A stretch of 64,000 nucleotides of DNA from Citrobacter tructae (GTDB lineage Bacteria; Pseudomonadota; Gammaproteobacteria; Enterobacterales; Enterobacteriaceae), in assembly GCF_004684345.1 (NCBI RefSeq), contig NZ_CP038469.1, positions 4,650,001 to 4,714,000 on the forward strand, given 5' to 3'. This document shows, in pieces, positions 45,698-54,625 of this stretch; the stretch's first letter is position 1; the number at the start of each line of letters is the position of its first letter. The notes under the pieces were generated by a model. It made no database searches. It saw only the letters and a program-made list of their open reading frames with translations, and had not been told where the DNA came from. Made by a program: the position numbers and the translations under genes.

Positions 45698-46014
45698 CAG
45701 TCCTCCTCAGGCATATCAATAAACACCTCGCCACCTTCCACGTACACCGTGTAGGTTGTTAGCGGATCGGTGGCGGGCAGGCACAGCGCTTTGCCGGTTT
45801 TCAGGCAGAAGCTGGCGGCGTGCAGCGGGCACTCTACGGTGGCATCGTCTTCCAGATAACCTTCTGACATCGAGGCGTTACCGTGGCTACAGCGATCGTT
45901 AATGGCATAAAACTCGCCGCCAACGTTAAACAGTGCGATAACCGGCGATGTGTCGAGCCGCAGCGCTTCACCCTCCGGCAGCTCCCCTACGGGGCAAGCA
46001 AATACACGATTCAT
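45697..46014 (-). CDS. hcaC: Rieske ferredoxin of the hca dioxygenase
   Basis: Small [2Fe-2S] ferredoxin passing electrons from HcaD to the oxygenase HcaEF. 105 residues, against 106 in E. coli. Rieske ligands lie in CSHGNAS and CPLHAASF. It is flanked by one-base overlaps with hcaF and hcaB. Confidence 0.95.
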   Translation of the reverse strand: MNRVFACPVGELPEGEALRLDTSPVIALFNVGGEFYAINDRCSHGNASMSEGYLEDDATVECPLHAASFCLKTGKALCLPATDPLTTYTVYVEGGEVFIDMPEED

Positions 46015-46532
46015 CAGAACAGTACACTCAGGTTATGAGAGGAGATCACCGCCTGATCCAGCACGATCTCACGCTCCAGTAAACGCCACTCGTTGCCTGG
46101 CAGACGGCGTACTTTGTCCACGCGCATGCCAACGTATAAGGTTTCATCCCGCTCTTTTTGTGCACGATACAGCAGGTAGTTCAGCCGCACGCTAAATACG
46201 TCGGGAACGTCGGTTTCGCTGACTTGCAAGTTGCTGATCGTATGACGAGTGCGGGATGGGGGTTCTTCCGCCCAGGCCATGCCGGTTTCCAGCCGTGCAA
46301 TCCGGCGCTCGAGCTGATCTTTGTTGTCGTTGAAAATCCAGGTGGTCGGCGGCTGCACCCCTTTGCGGCGATCGCGGGTCTGAGCATTCACCGTGGTACG
46401 CATGGTGTAGCGGATCTCGTCGTCAAGCTGCGCCAGCCAGTCGCGAAACTTCCAGTCGTCCAACAGGCTGGCTTCGTGGTAAAGAAACTGGGTAATGCGA
46501 TGATGTAGTTCCAGGGAAACTAACGCGCTCAT
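46014..46532 (-). CDS. hcaF: Small (beta) subunit of 3-phenylpropionate/cinnamate dioxygenase
   Basis: Structural small subunit of the ring-hydroxylating oxygenase, with the cone-shaped fold of the ring-hydroxylating dioxygenase beta family. 172 residues, as in E. coli. It has no metal site. It overlaps hcaE by 4 bases, so the two subunits are translated together. Confidence 0.95.
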   Translation of the reverse strand: MSALVSLELHHRITQFLYHEASLLDDWKFRDWLAQLDDEIRYTMRTTVNAQTRDRRKGVQPPTTWIFNDNKDQLERRIARLETGMAWAEEPPSRTRHTISNLQVSETDVPDVFSVRLNYLLYRAQKERDETLYVGMRVDKVRRLPGNEWRLLEREIVLDQAVISSHNLSVLF

Positions 46533-47890
46533 TTCATCACCTCCTGCTGGTAAGCGGCGGTTTTTTTCTGCACTTCCTGCCAGCTTTCGCTGCTGAGTAA
46601 ATCGGCCCAGCGTTGGTACATGCCGCGCGCGGCGGTTTCGGAGAAGATGTAGTTGGTGATCCCCGGAATGCCATCTTCACGACGTTTTTCCTGACCTAAT
46701 CCCATTTCCAGACACAGCTGGCTGTTACGCGCCCGGTGGCCCTTCAGCAGTTTTTGAATTTCACACCAGTTTTCTGAATCATCCTGCTCAAGGAAACCGG
46801 CCGGGCCAAAGGCGCGGGTGGCACTATTTTCAAATGCGGCTTTCACTTCGTCAGAGGCCGCTTTGTCGGTAATACAGAACGCCCACACTTCGACTTGATC
46901 TGGCCCGCGCGGATGCCAGACGCGCAGCGTGGCGGTACCGTTCAGCCAGGACAGGGTGGGGAAAATATTGTTATGACCGGCCAGGCGCAGGGCGCGTACT
47001 TTACCTAGACGCTGTTCGGCTTCGGCGTAGGTGTCGCGGTAGTAGCTGGAGACCTCGCCGTCGACCCAGACGTTGGCATCGGGGTTTTCGGTAAAGAAAA
47101 ATCCGCTGCCGTGTCCGTCCTGGCCGAATTGCAGCGCATCTTTGGCGGTTTCCCACACTGGACGTGCGGTTTGCCCATCGCCCAGACGCTTATCGCTACC
47201 ATCGTCTTTGGCCCCCAGCACCTGCACGGCAGAAGCGTGGCTGAACAGCGCGTGGTACTGGTCGCTGGCGAACTGCTCTGCAGGGAATTTCCAGTTGCAG
47301 TCGATCACCCATTTCTGTACGCCGCCGACGATTTCGGTGCCGCCTTCGCGACGATCCAGCACGCCGTCCAGATACCAGGCGATGTCGCCGAGATAATCAC
47401 GCAGCGCAGGTGCGGTGGTGTCCCAGTTACCGAAAATCAGCCCTTTGTAGCTCTCGACACCGGAGACTTCGTTCAGCCCCCAGTGGGACTTGCACAGTCC
47501 TTGCGGGTAGGCGCGTGGCTCCAGTGGCACGTCGATCAGCTCACCGTTTATGCCGTAAGACCAGCCGTGATACGGGCAGGTAAAGGCGCGGGTGTTACCG
47601 CAGTCGGCGTAGCTGACGCGCATGGCGCGGTGGCGACACTGGTTGAGAAAGGCTTTGATGCTACCGTCTTTCTGGCGGACTACCACGACCGCATCCTCGC
47701 CCATGTAAGTGTTAAAAAAATCACCGGGCTTGGGGATTTGGCTTTCGTGGGCGAGAAAGAGCCAGCAGCGTCCGAAGATGCGTTCCAGCTCCAGTTGGTA
47801 AATTTCAGGGTCGGTATAAATCCGTGGGGTTACGCGACCGTGTTGGGTATCGATCAGGGTGTAGATGTCTAAATTTGAGGGTGTGGTCAT
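46529..47890 (-). CDS. hcaE: Large (alpha) subunit of 3-phenylpropionate/cinnamate dioxygenase
   Basis: Catalytic subunit that adds both atoms of oxygen to the aromatic ring. 453 residues, as in E. coli. The Rieske centre is CRHRAMRV and CPYHGWSY (about residues 85-110). The mononuclear iron site follows with DQYHALFSHAS near residue 215. It heads hcaEFCBD and is divergent from hcaR. Confidence 0.95.
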   Translation of the reverse strand: MTTPSNLDIYTLIDTQHGRVTPRIYTDPEIYQLELERIFGRCWLFLAHESQIPKPGDFFNTYMGEDAVVVVRQKDGSIKAFLNQCRHRAMRVSYADCGNTRAFTCPYHGWSYGINGELIDVPLEPRAYPQGLCKSHWGLNEVSGVESYKGLIFGNWDTTAPALRDYLGDIAWYLDGVLDRREGGTEIVGGVQKWVIDCNWKFPAEQFASDQYHALFSHASAVQVLGAKDDGSDKRLGDGQTARPVWETAKDALQFGQDGHGSGFFFTENPDANVWVDGEVSSYYRDTYAEAEQRLGKVRALRLAGHNNIFPTLSWLNGTATLRVWHPRGPDQVEVWAFCITDKAASDEVKAAFENSATRAFGPAGFLEQDDSENWCEIQKLLKGHRARNSQLCLEMGLGQEKRREDGIPGITNYIFSETAARGMYQRWADLLSSESWQEVQKKTAAYQQEVMK

Positions 47891-48025
47891 ATTTTTTAAT
47901 CCTGAAAGCTAAGATGTATTGACCTTCTTTTTTTGTGCCATAAGGATGTTGCTGGTTAGTTATCAATCTGTGAAATAGTAAATATCTACCAGCTGAGACG
48001 TTTTTTCGATAACAAGGAGCAGGGC

Positions 48026-48925
48026 ATGGAACTGAGGCACTTACGCTATTTCGTCGCGGTGGCGCAGGCGCTGAATTTCACCCGTGCGGCAGAGAAGTTG
48101 CACACATCTCAGCCGTCGTTAAGCAGCCAGATCCGCGATCTGGAAGCCTGCGTCGGGGTGACGCTGCTGGTACGGGATAAACGGACAGTTGCCTTGACGG
48201 CGGCGGGTGAATGCTTTCTGCAGGATGCGCTGGCAATCCTCGAACAGGCGGAAAACGCCAAAATTCGTGCCCGTAAGGCAGTGCAGGAAGACAGCCATTT
48301 CTCGATTGGATTTGTCCCTTCCGCAGAGGTGAATCTGCTGCCGAAGGTGCTGCCGCTGTTTCGATTAAAACAACCGGACACACATATTGAACTGGTGAGC
48401 CTGATAACCACCGCGCAGGAAGAGAAGATCCTGCGCGGGGAGCTGGACGTTGGCTTAATGCGCCATCCGGTTTACAGCCCGGAACTTGACTATCTGGAAC
48501 TGATTCATGAACCGCTGGTCGTGGTACTGCCGGTTAACCATCCGTTAGCCAGCGAGAAGACGATATCGGCACAGCAACTGCATGGCGTGAACTTTGTCAG
48601 TACCGATCCGGCCTATTCCGGCGCGCTAGCGAAGATTGTCAAAACGTGGTTTCAGCAGCAGGAAAGCCAGCCCAATATTGTGCAGGTTGCTACCAATATT
48701 CTGGTGACGATGAACCTGGTCGGCATGGGGCTGGGAGTGACTTTGATACCCGGTTATATGAATAATTTTAATACCGGTCAGGTGGTTTTTCGCCCAATCA
48801 CTGGCGATGCGCCGACTATCGCGTTACTGATGGCGTGGAAAAGGGGCGAGATGAAGCCCGCGTTGACGGATTTTATCACCACGGTGCAGGAACGTTTGGC
48901 CGTGCCCATGGCGGAATCATCATGA
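48026..48925 (+). CDS. hcaR: LysR-family activator of the hca genes
   Basis: Activates hcaEFCBD in response to phenylpropionate or cinnamate. 299 residues, against 296 in E. coli. The N-terminal helix-turn-helix is LNFTRAAEKLHTSQPSLS, then an effector domain. AAGGAG precedes the ATG. It is divergent from hcaE across 135 bases, where its operator should lie. Its stop overlaps the ROK-family remnant that follows. Confidence 0.94.
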   Translation: MELRHLRYFVAVAQALNFTRAAEKLHTSQPSLSSQIRDLEACVGVTLLVRDKRTVALTAAGECFLQDALAILEQAENAKIRARKAVQEDSHFSIGFVPSAEVNLLPKVLPLFRLKQPDTHIELVSLITTAQEEKILRGELDVGLMRHPVYSPELDYLELIHEPLVVVLPVNHPLASEKTISAQQLHGVNFVSTDPAYSGALAKIVKTWFQQQESQPNIVQVATNILVTMNLVGMGLGVTLIPGYMNNFNTGQVVFRPITGDAPTIALLMAWKRGEMKPALTDFITTVQERLAVPMAESS

Positions 48926-49201
48926 CAATTCGCTAAGCTGTGACTCCACATACAGGTAGCCAATGCCCATCAGTTGCTGGGCTCGGTTAAGCTGGCCGAA
49001 GCTTATCTGCGTGGCCCTGGCCTGCGAATTATCGCCGTTCGCCGCCGGATTCTGCCACTTTTCTGCCAGTGCCAGCATCACACAGTCATTATCCAGCAGG
49101 ACCTGCACGCCGAGCATCTCTTCCAGGAGATATTTTATTTCCACCGGTGTCTTCCACGGTGCTTGCACGCCTTGCTGACCCTCACCCATAGCGGTGAACA
49201 A
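48920..49201 (-). pseudogene. ROK-family sugar repressor/kinase remnant
   Basis: A 93-residue frame whose residues about 10-52 read as the central part of a ROK protein (APWKTPVEIKYLLEEMLG, then LLDNDCVMLALAEKWQN, the ENDxNxxALAE-like motif). The N-terminal helix-turn-helix and the following glycine-rich and zinc-site regions are missing, and the last about 40 residues look like a C-terminal end joined after an internal loss. Full ROK repressors have about 390 residues. E. coli YphH is of this family; I cannot prove orthology. Confidence 0.6.
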
Positions 49202-49204
49202 CCG

Positions 49205-49618
49205 ATGTTATACGGTTGTGGATTCCATCCGTTTTTTGTCTTCGATACGCGCAGTACGGCGCAGTTTTCTGCCAGCGGTTACTGGCCGGAAGGGGAGCAA
49301 CACTTGCCGTTATCCTGGCAGATCACTATACCGCTAGCGGCTGATTTCACCTGCGCGCAGTATGGCGAAGATGCTTGGCTCAACGTGGGTTATTCAGCGT
49401 GGGGCGGGCAGGCTGTCATTCAACGTGATGTGATGAGGGTCACGATTCTAGCGCAAACTCCGTGGCTTATGTTGTTCAGAGTGTCGGGTGAGGAGTTCCT
49501 TTGCCTCGAGCCGCAGACGCATCCGGTGAATGCCCACCACATGCAGGGGCAGCCGGGATTGCGCCTTTTAGCGCAGGGAGAGCAGTGCCATTTTGCGCTG
49601 CAAATTCGCGTAGATTAG
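49205..49618 (+). pseudogene. Aldose 1-epimerase-like remnant (C-terminal half)
   Basis: 137-residue frame matching only the second half of galactose mutarotase-like proteins: CGFHPFF, FSASGYWPEGEQHLP, then FLCLEPQTHPVNAHH near the end. Full proteins have about 290 residues and carry the catalytic His of the first half, lost here. It begins 4 bases from the end of the ROK remnant, which points the other way, so one deletion may have removed both 5' halves. E. coli YphB is a relative, not a close match. Confidence 0.65.
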
Positions 49619-49705
49619 GCAATTATTATGTTATTTGCCTGTTAATACTCTCTTGCGCCAACTGGGGTTTATCGCCAGACTATCGCCTCCAAACGGGAGG
49701 GAATC

Positions 49706-50854
49706 ATGGTTTTGCATTCCACGCGCTGGCTGGCGCTCGGTTATTTCACCTACTTTTTTAGCTACGGTATTTTTCTGCCTTTCTGGAGCGTCTGGCTCAA
49801 AGGGTTGGGGCTGACGCCTGAAACCATCGGTTTGCTGTTGGGCGCGGGGCTGATTGCACGTTTTCTCGGTAGTTTATTGATTGCGCCGCGCGTGAGCGAT
49901 CCCTCTCGCCTGATTTCTGCTTTACGTATTCTGGCCCTGCTGACGCTGGTGTTTGCACTGGCTTTCTGGGCGGGAACGCACGTGGCGTTGTTGATGGTGG
50001 TGATGGTCGGGTTTAACCTGTTCTTCTCACCGCTGGTGCCGCTGACGGATGCGCTGGCCAACACCTGGCAAAAACAAATCACCATGGATTATGGCCGGGT
50101 GCGGTTATGGGGATCGGTGGCCTTTGTGATCGGCTCGGCGTTGACCGGTAAGCTGGTGACGTTGTACGACTACCGGGTGATCCTGGTTTTGTTGTCACTG
50201 GCGATAGCGTCGATGCTGCTGGGTATGATGATCCGCCCGAGCGTACAGCCTGCGGGTGAAAACCGTCAGCAGGACAGCGCCGGATGGCAGGCCTGGCGTA
50301 AGCTGGTTATGCAGAGCTGGCGTTTCCTTGCCTGCGTGAGTTTGCTGCAAGGTGCACACGCCGCCTATTACGGTTTTAGCGCTATTTACTGGCAGTCTGC
50401 CGGGTATTCTGCGTCAGCTGTGGGCTATTTATGGTCGCTGGGCGTGGTCGCGGAAGTGATTATCTTTGCGCTCAGCCATAAGCTGTTCCGCCGTTTTAGC
50501 GCCCGCGATCTGCTTCTTCTTTCCGCCGTTTGTGGCGTGGTGCGCTGGGGGCTGATGGGCTGGAGTACCGAACTGCCGTGGCTGATTGTGATACAAATCT
50601 TGCATTGCGGCACGTTTACCGTGTGTCACCTGGCGGCTATGCGATACATTGCCGCGCGCCAGAGCAGTGAAGTGATTCGTTTGCAGGCGGTTTATTCCGC
50701 CATTGCGATGGGCGGCAGTATCGCCATCATGACCGTGTTCGCAGGCTACCTGTATCAGAATCTGGGCAGCGGCGTATTCTGGGTGATGGCGCTGGTGGCG
50801 CTGCCCGCCATCGCCTTGCGGCCTAAAGTGACGGCGCAGGCATCGGCGTTATGA
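49706..50854 (+). CDS. hcaT: MFS transporter HcaT, probable 3-phenylpropionate permease
   Basis: Predicted importer of phenylpropionate/cinnamate, of the MFS oligosaccharide/aromatic-acid-like group. 382 residues, against 379 in E. coli, with about 12 membrane segments and a typical short N-terminus (VLHSTRWLALGYFTYFFSYG). GGGAGGG lies 5 bases before the ATG. In E. coli it directly follows hcaR; here the two decayed genes lie between. Its 3' end overlaps the convergent csiE by 6 bases. Confidence 0.92.
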   Translation: MVLHSTRWLALGYFTYFFSYGIFLPFWSVWLKGLGLTPETIGLLLGAGLIARFLGSLLIAPRVSDPSRLISALRILALLTLVFALAFWAGTHVALLMVVMVGFNLFFSPLVPLTDALANTWQKQITMDYGRVRLWGSVAFVIGSALTGKLVTLYDYRVILVLLSLAIASMLLGMMIRPSVQPAGENRQQDSAGWQAWRKLVMQSWRFLACVSLLQGAHAAYYGFSAIYWQSAGYSASAVGYLWSLGVVAEVIIFALSHKLFRRFSARDLLLLSAVCGVVRWGLMGWSTELPWLIVIQILHCGTFTVCHLAAMRYIAARQSSEVIRLQAVYSAIAMGGSIAIMTVFAGYLYQNLGSGVFWVMALVALPAIALRPKVTAQASAL

Positions 50855-52126
50855 TTCGAGGATTTTGCGGATCTGCTGTTGCTGATGCGGCGTAAGCGAC
50901 AGATCCGCATGAATCAACGGTGGTGAAAACAGCGGCAGCGGCGTGGTGTACGGCGTAATAATCAGCGCCACTCCACGCGGCAAACCCTGTTTTTGAAAGT
51001 CTTGCATTGGCATATGTTTTACATTCAGCGGCAGCAGGGTCAGCTCACGCAACTGCTGCTCAATATGCGCTTCCAGTCTTTCATTAGTGCCCGTCAGCAG
51101 GATGATTTGCTTCTCATGCAGATCCTTTTCCTGCATCAGCCACGCGCCAAAAATGACGGCCACCAGCCCCGTTTCTTCTTCCGAAAAATGCACATCGTAT
51201 TCCGCCTCGAACCCCTTGAGGGCCTCGCGCGTGGTGCGTACCAGCCGTGGATAGAGCCGGCTGAACTCTTCCGGCAGGGTGTTATCAATGCCAATCGCGA
51301 ACATGCTTCGATTCAACGCCTGGCCAAGATGTATGTACAGCTGGTCGTTCAACCCTTGCTCGTCGCTGAAGCGGACGTTGCCGATCTCACGAAAACGCAG
51401 CACCAGCCGGGCAATGGCCAAATGCAGGCGGCGGTCTTGCTGGTGGTTATCGCGAATCGGGTCCGGAATACGGATCATCGAGAACAGCAGCGCCATAAAC
51501 AACGACTCGCCCAACGGCGCACTCTGCATCACGCGACGTTGCCAGTGACGGCCAATTTCCTCGGCAAGCGTGTACTCGGCGCAGGATTGCGCCCAGCGCT
51601 GCTGCAGCGGATTAAACTCCGGGTTGATCCCGGCATGATGTTGCAACAGGCAGTACTGTAAAAACAGGCGCAGAAACTGGATGTCACGGCATTCAAATGA
51701 CTTTTGCAGCCGCCGGGAACAGAGGTTGATGAGCGCATGCAGATTGGTGTCGTCATACAACGTGCGGGCGATACCGCGTTGTTTCAGCTCTATTTTTAAC
51801 GCTGGCGTAAACTGCTCGGTGATAAAACGTGGGCAGATTCGCAGGCCGCGTCGTAGCCAGTGCAGAAGACATAAGCGTTGATTGAGCGTAGTGCCTTCGA
51901 TCTGGTAGCCGCCATTCTGTGTGGCGATGATGGTAAGCCGATGATAACGCTGGATTTCGATCCCCGCGCCGATGATATCCTCGCGGACAACATCGTCATC
52001 GACACCGTTCAGGGTACGGAATGTCTGGGTGGTGGCTATTTGCCCCGGCTGGAAAAGCGTCAGCAGCACATGGCAGCGGCGCTGGGGAGCAGAAAGTACA
52101 GATGGTGGGGCAAGCGTTGACATCAT
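50849..52126 (-). CDS. csiE: Stationary-phase-inducible protein CsiE
   Basis: Protein of unknown biochemical role, sigma-S- and CRP-dependent in E. coli. 425 residues, against 426. It contains PRD-like helical domains (about 150-350), related to those of PTS-regulated antiterminators. No DNA- or RNA-binding domain is obvious at the N-terminus. It overlaps hcaT by 6 bases at the 3' end. Confidence 0.92.
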   Translation of the reverse strand: MMSTLAPPSVLSAPQRRCHVLLTLFQPGQIATTQTFRTLNGVDDDVVREDIIGAGIEIQRYHRLTIIATQNGGYQIEGTTLNQRLCLLHWLRRGLRICPRFITEQFTPALKIELKQRGIARTLYDDTNLHALINLCSRRLQKSFECRDIQFLRLFLQYCLLQHHAGINPEFNPLQQRWAQSCAEYTLAEEIGRHWQRRVMQSAPLGESLFMALLFSMIRIPDPIRDNHQQDRRLHLAIARLVLRFREIGNVRFSDEQGLNDQLYIHLGQALNRSMFAIGIDNTLPEEFSRLYPRLVRTTREALKGFEAEYDVHFSEEETGLVAVIFGAWLMQEKDLHEKQIILLTGTNERLEAHIEQQLRELTLLPLNVKHMPMQDFQKQGLPRGVALIITPYTTPLPLFSPPLIHADLSLTPHQQQQIRKILES

Positions 52127-52315
52127 CTGTAGGGTCTCCCGAAAGTATATTTGGTAAGAATAGCTAAAGTTTGCTCATAGAAATGAAGAATGGAATCCTT
52201 TCCACCAGGAATGCTGGAGAGCGTCACAGAATTTTTAACGTGAGGAACAGTGACCGGGAGTTAAACGCAGCGCGTTAACACCTTTTTTCACTGTTTTATC
52301 TTCTGTTGAAACATA

Positions 52316-52343
52316 AAAAACCCCGCCAGTGAGTGACGGGGTT
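52316..52343 (-). terminator. Terminator of the sugar ABC operon
   Basis: On the minus strand: AACCCCGTCACTCACTGGCGGGGTT followed by TTTTT, about 25 bases after the stop of the SIS gene. It closes the six-gene operon before csiE. The space 52127-52315 shows no gene. Confidence 0.82.
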
Positions 52344-52368
52344 GGGAAGGTGAGCACAAATGCCTGTT

Positions 52369-52974
52369 CTAACTCTTGCGTTGCTGGCTGAGCGTTAATC
52401 CCACATCGCCGCCCGGATGTACTGCCAGCAGGGTCTCTTTTGAGTAACCACTCTCGCTCATCAAGCAGGCGCAGGCGGCATCAAAGATCGCCAGTACCAG
52501 AATAATGGAGGTGGTCGCCAGCATATCCAGCGGATCGGCCTCGCGCTGTACGCCGGTGGAAATCACCAGCCGGGAGGCGCTGGCGATGGCGGAGTTCGGG
52601 TTTTCAGTCACGCTGATTACCGACACCGCCTTCTCAGCAAGCCCTGGCAGCAGCCGGGTGAGTTCATCCGAATTTCCTCCACGTGACAACATAATCACCA
52701 GATCGTCGGCACGTAAAAAACCCAGGTCGCCATGCGCTGCATCCGTCGCGTTGAGGTAAATTGCCGGACGTTCCACGCAGGCTAACATATGCGCGACCTT
52801 GCGTGCGGCAATACCCGACGTGCCGACGCCTGTGACGACGATTTTCCCTGTGCAGCCGCGTAGTTCCGCCATTAAAGACAGCCAGGTCTGTTCAGTCAGA
52901 TGCTGCCCCAGCCCTGCCAGAGCTTCGCTGTAGAGCTGCCACACGCCGTTCGCCTGTGGCCATGAGTCACTCAT
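52369..52974 (-). CDS. SIS-domain sugar-phosphate isomerase, arabinose-5-phosphate isomerase-like
   Basis: 201-residue single SIS domain. Motifs VVTGVGTSGIAARKVAH (phosphosugar binding), ATDAAHGDLGFL and the C-terminal LLAVHPGGDVGLTL match the KdsD/GutQ family, which interconverts D-ribulose 5-phosphate and D-arabinose 5-phosphate. It lacks the two CBS domains of those enzymes. It overlaps the kinase gene by 4 bases, so it very likely acts on the kinase product or an isomer of it. 6-phospho-3-hexuloisomerase is an alternative. Confidence 0.75.
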   Translation of the reverse strand: MSDSWPQANGVWQLYSEALAGLGQHLTEQTWLSLMAELRGCTGKIVVTGVGTSGIAARKVAHMLACVERPAIYLNATDAAHGDLGFLRADDLVIMLSRGGNSDELTRLLPGLAEKAVSVISVTENPNSAIASASRLVISTGVQREADPLDMLATTSIILVLAIFDAACACLMSESGYSKETLLAVHPGGDVGLTLSQQRKS

Positions 52975-54608
52975 GCGTCCTCCTGCATCAGCTGGCGGTA
53001 TTTCATATGATCCTGGTACATCTCATGGAAAACCCGGTATTTGCGATCGTAGTACTGCTTAATGCGGTTGGTTTGCGGGGTGACTGTTTTACCAATACGG
53101 CTCATCGCCGACATCGCTTCCGGGAAGGTATCGAACACGCCCGCCGCGATGGTTCCCATCATGGCGCCGCCCAGTAGCATGGCTTCACTCTCTTCCGGCA
53201 GCAGCATGGCACAGCCGGTGGCGTTGGCATGTTCCTGCACGAAAATCGGGTTTTTTGTGCCGCCGCCGCTGGCCATAATCGTATCGATGGTATAACCGCT
53301 TTGGTTCATCGTTTCGATAATATGCCGTGTCCCCAGCGCAATGGCCTGAATGGTCGCCAGATACTGCAGCGCCATATCTTCAGGCGTGCGGGACAATTTA
53401 AGCCCGGTGATCGCACCGGTGAGCGTTGGATTGGCGCGCGGTGAACGGTTGCCGTGGAAATAGGGCAGGATATGCATGTCGCGGGTCAGGAAGGCGATAT
53501 CTTCCGGCTCGCCAGCCATTTTACGCAGCAGCGCATTCAGCACTTCGTAAATAGTCTGTCCCTGTGATTTTGCCTGTGCCAGCAGCGTGTCGTAGCACGG
53601 ATGCGACTGAATTACGTGGTCAATTAATGCGCCCGTGGCCGACTGCCCGCCTTCATTGAGCCAGTATTCCGGCAGAACGGCAGAGTAGTAGGGGCCCCAG
53701 ATCCCGCCGATAAAGCGCGGTTCTTTGGAGATCGCCATATGACCGGTGGAGGTGCCGCCAATCAGCGCGACGCGGCGGTCGAAGTCAGCTACCTCGCCAG
53801 AAACACCGCAGGCGCCAAGCGTGCCGAGCGTACCGGCGTGAGCATCGATAATCGACACGCTGACCGCAGTTCCCGGGATCAGACCCATTTCGCTGGCGGC
53901 CCGCGCAGAAAGGCCATGACCGAGCGGTTCACCCATGGTTTTCACGTAGCGGCCAATTTTGGCGGCATCGTGTTCCAACAAGTCTTCCAGCCCAATCTGG
54001 CGGAAATAGCTGGCATCCCACTTGTCTTCGTGGCCCATATAGGTCCATTTACATACCGTCGAGCACAATGAGCGCGTGTCATCGCCGGTGGCGCGCCAGG
54101 TCAGGAAATCAGGCAGATCAAAATAGTAGCCTGCATTGGCCCATGTATTGGGCATATGTTGCTTCAGCCACAGCAGTTTGGGCGTCTGCATTTCCGGCGA
54201 AATAATGCCGCCAACGTAATCCAGCACCCGATGATGCAGGGCGTTAATCCGCTCGGCCTGGGTAATGGCTCGGTGGTCCATCCACACAATAATGTTCTGT
54301 TCGCTGCGCCCGGAAGGGCTGATGGTCAGCGGTTTACCTTCTTTATCCAGCACCACCAGTGAACAGGTGGCGTCGAAGCCCAGACCTTTCACCTGAATCG
54401 GGTTGATATCTGACTGGTTAATCGCGTCGCGAACTGCGTTACACACCGCCTGCCAGATGTTATCGGAAGACTGCTCAACGAAATCGGCTTGCGGACGGTA
54501 AATCTCGATGGCCCGACTGGCCTGACCGACCATTCTGCCATTGAGATCAAACACGCCAGCACGGGCGCTTCCGGTTCCGACATCCACACCAATAAAGTAA
54601 CTTGCCAT
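52971..54608 (-). CDS. FGGY-family pentulose kinase (D-ribulokinase-like)
   Basis: 545-residue kinase of the FGGY family with length and motifs like ribulokinase/ribitol-kinase-type pentulose kinases. N-terminal FIGVDVGTGSARAGVFDL is the ATP phosphate-binding loop; WMDHRAITQA follows near residue 110; the C-terminal half holds the FGGY signature region near GLKLSR...LQYLATIQAIALGTRHIIE and MASGGGTKNP. The substrate is a ketopentose or related sugar by family. It shares 4 bases with the SIS gene downstream. Confidence 0.8.
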   Translation of the reverse strand: MASYFIGVDVGTGSARAGVFDLNGRMVGQASRAIEIYRPQADFVEQSSDNIWQAVCNAVRDAINQSDINPIQVKGLGFDATCSLVVLDKEGKPLTISPSGRSEQNIIVWMDHRAITQAERINALHHRVLDYVGGIISPEMQTPKLLWLKQHMPNTWANAGYYFDLPDFLTWRATGDDTRSLCSTVCKWTYMGHEDKWDASYFRQIGLEDLLEHDAAKIGRYVKTMGEPLGHGLSARAASEMGLIPGTAVSVSIIDAHAGTLGTLGACGVSGEVADFDRRVALIGGTSTGHMAISKEPRFIGGIWGPYYSAVLPEYWLNEGGQSATGALIDHVIQSHPCYDTLLAQAKSQGQTIYEVLNALLRKMAGEPEDIAFLTRDMHILPYFHGNRSPRANPTLTGAITGLKLSRTPEDMALQYLATIQAIALGTRHIIETMNQSGYTIDTIMASGGGTKNPIFVQEHANATGCAMLLPEESEAMLLGGAMMGTIAAGVFDTFPEAMSAMSRIGKTVTPQTNRIKQYYDRKYRVFHEMYQDHMKYRQLMQEDA

Positions 54609-54625
54609 AATTTTTTCTCCTGGAA

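Noticed and set aside
47111..47872. 253-residue plus-strand ORF over hcaE
   Set aside because: Antisense to a complete Rieske oxygenase gene; no independent support.
48974..49204. N-terminal 77 residues of the frame that runs into the epimerase remnant
   Set aside because: This part is antisense to the ROK remnant and has no epimerase similarity; homology begins at 49205.
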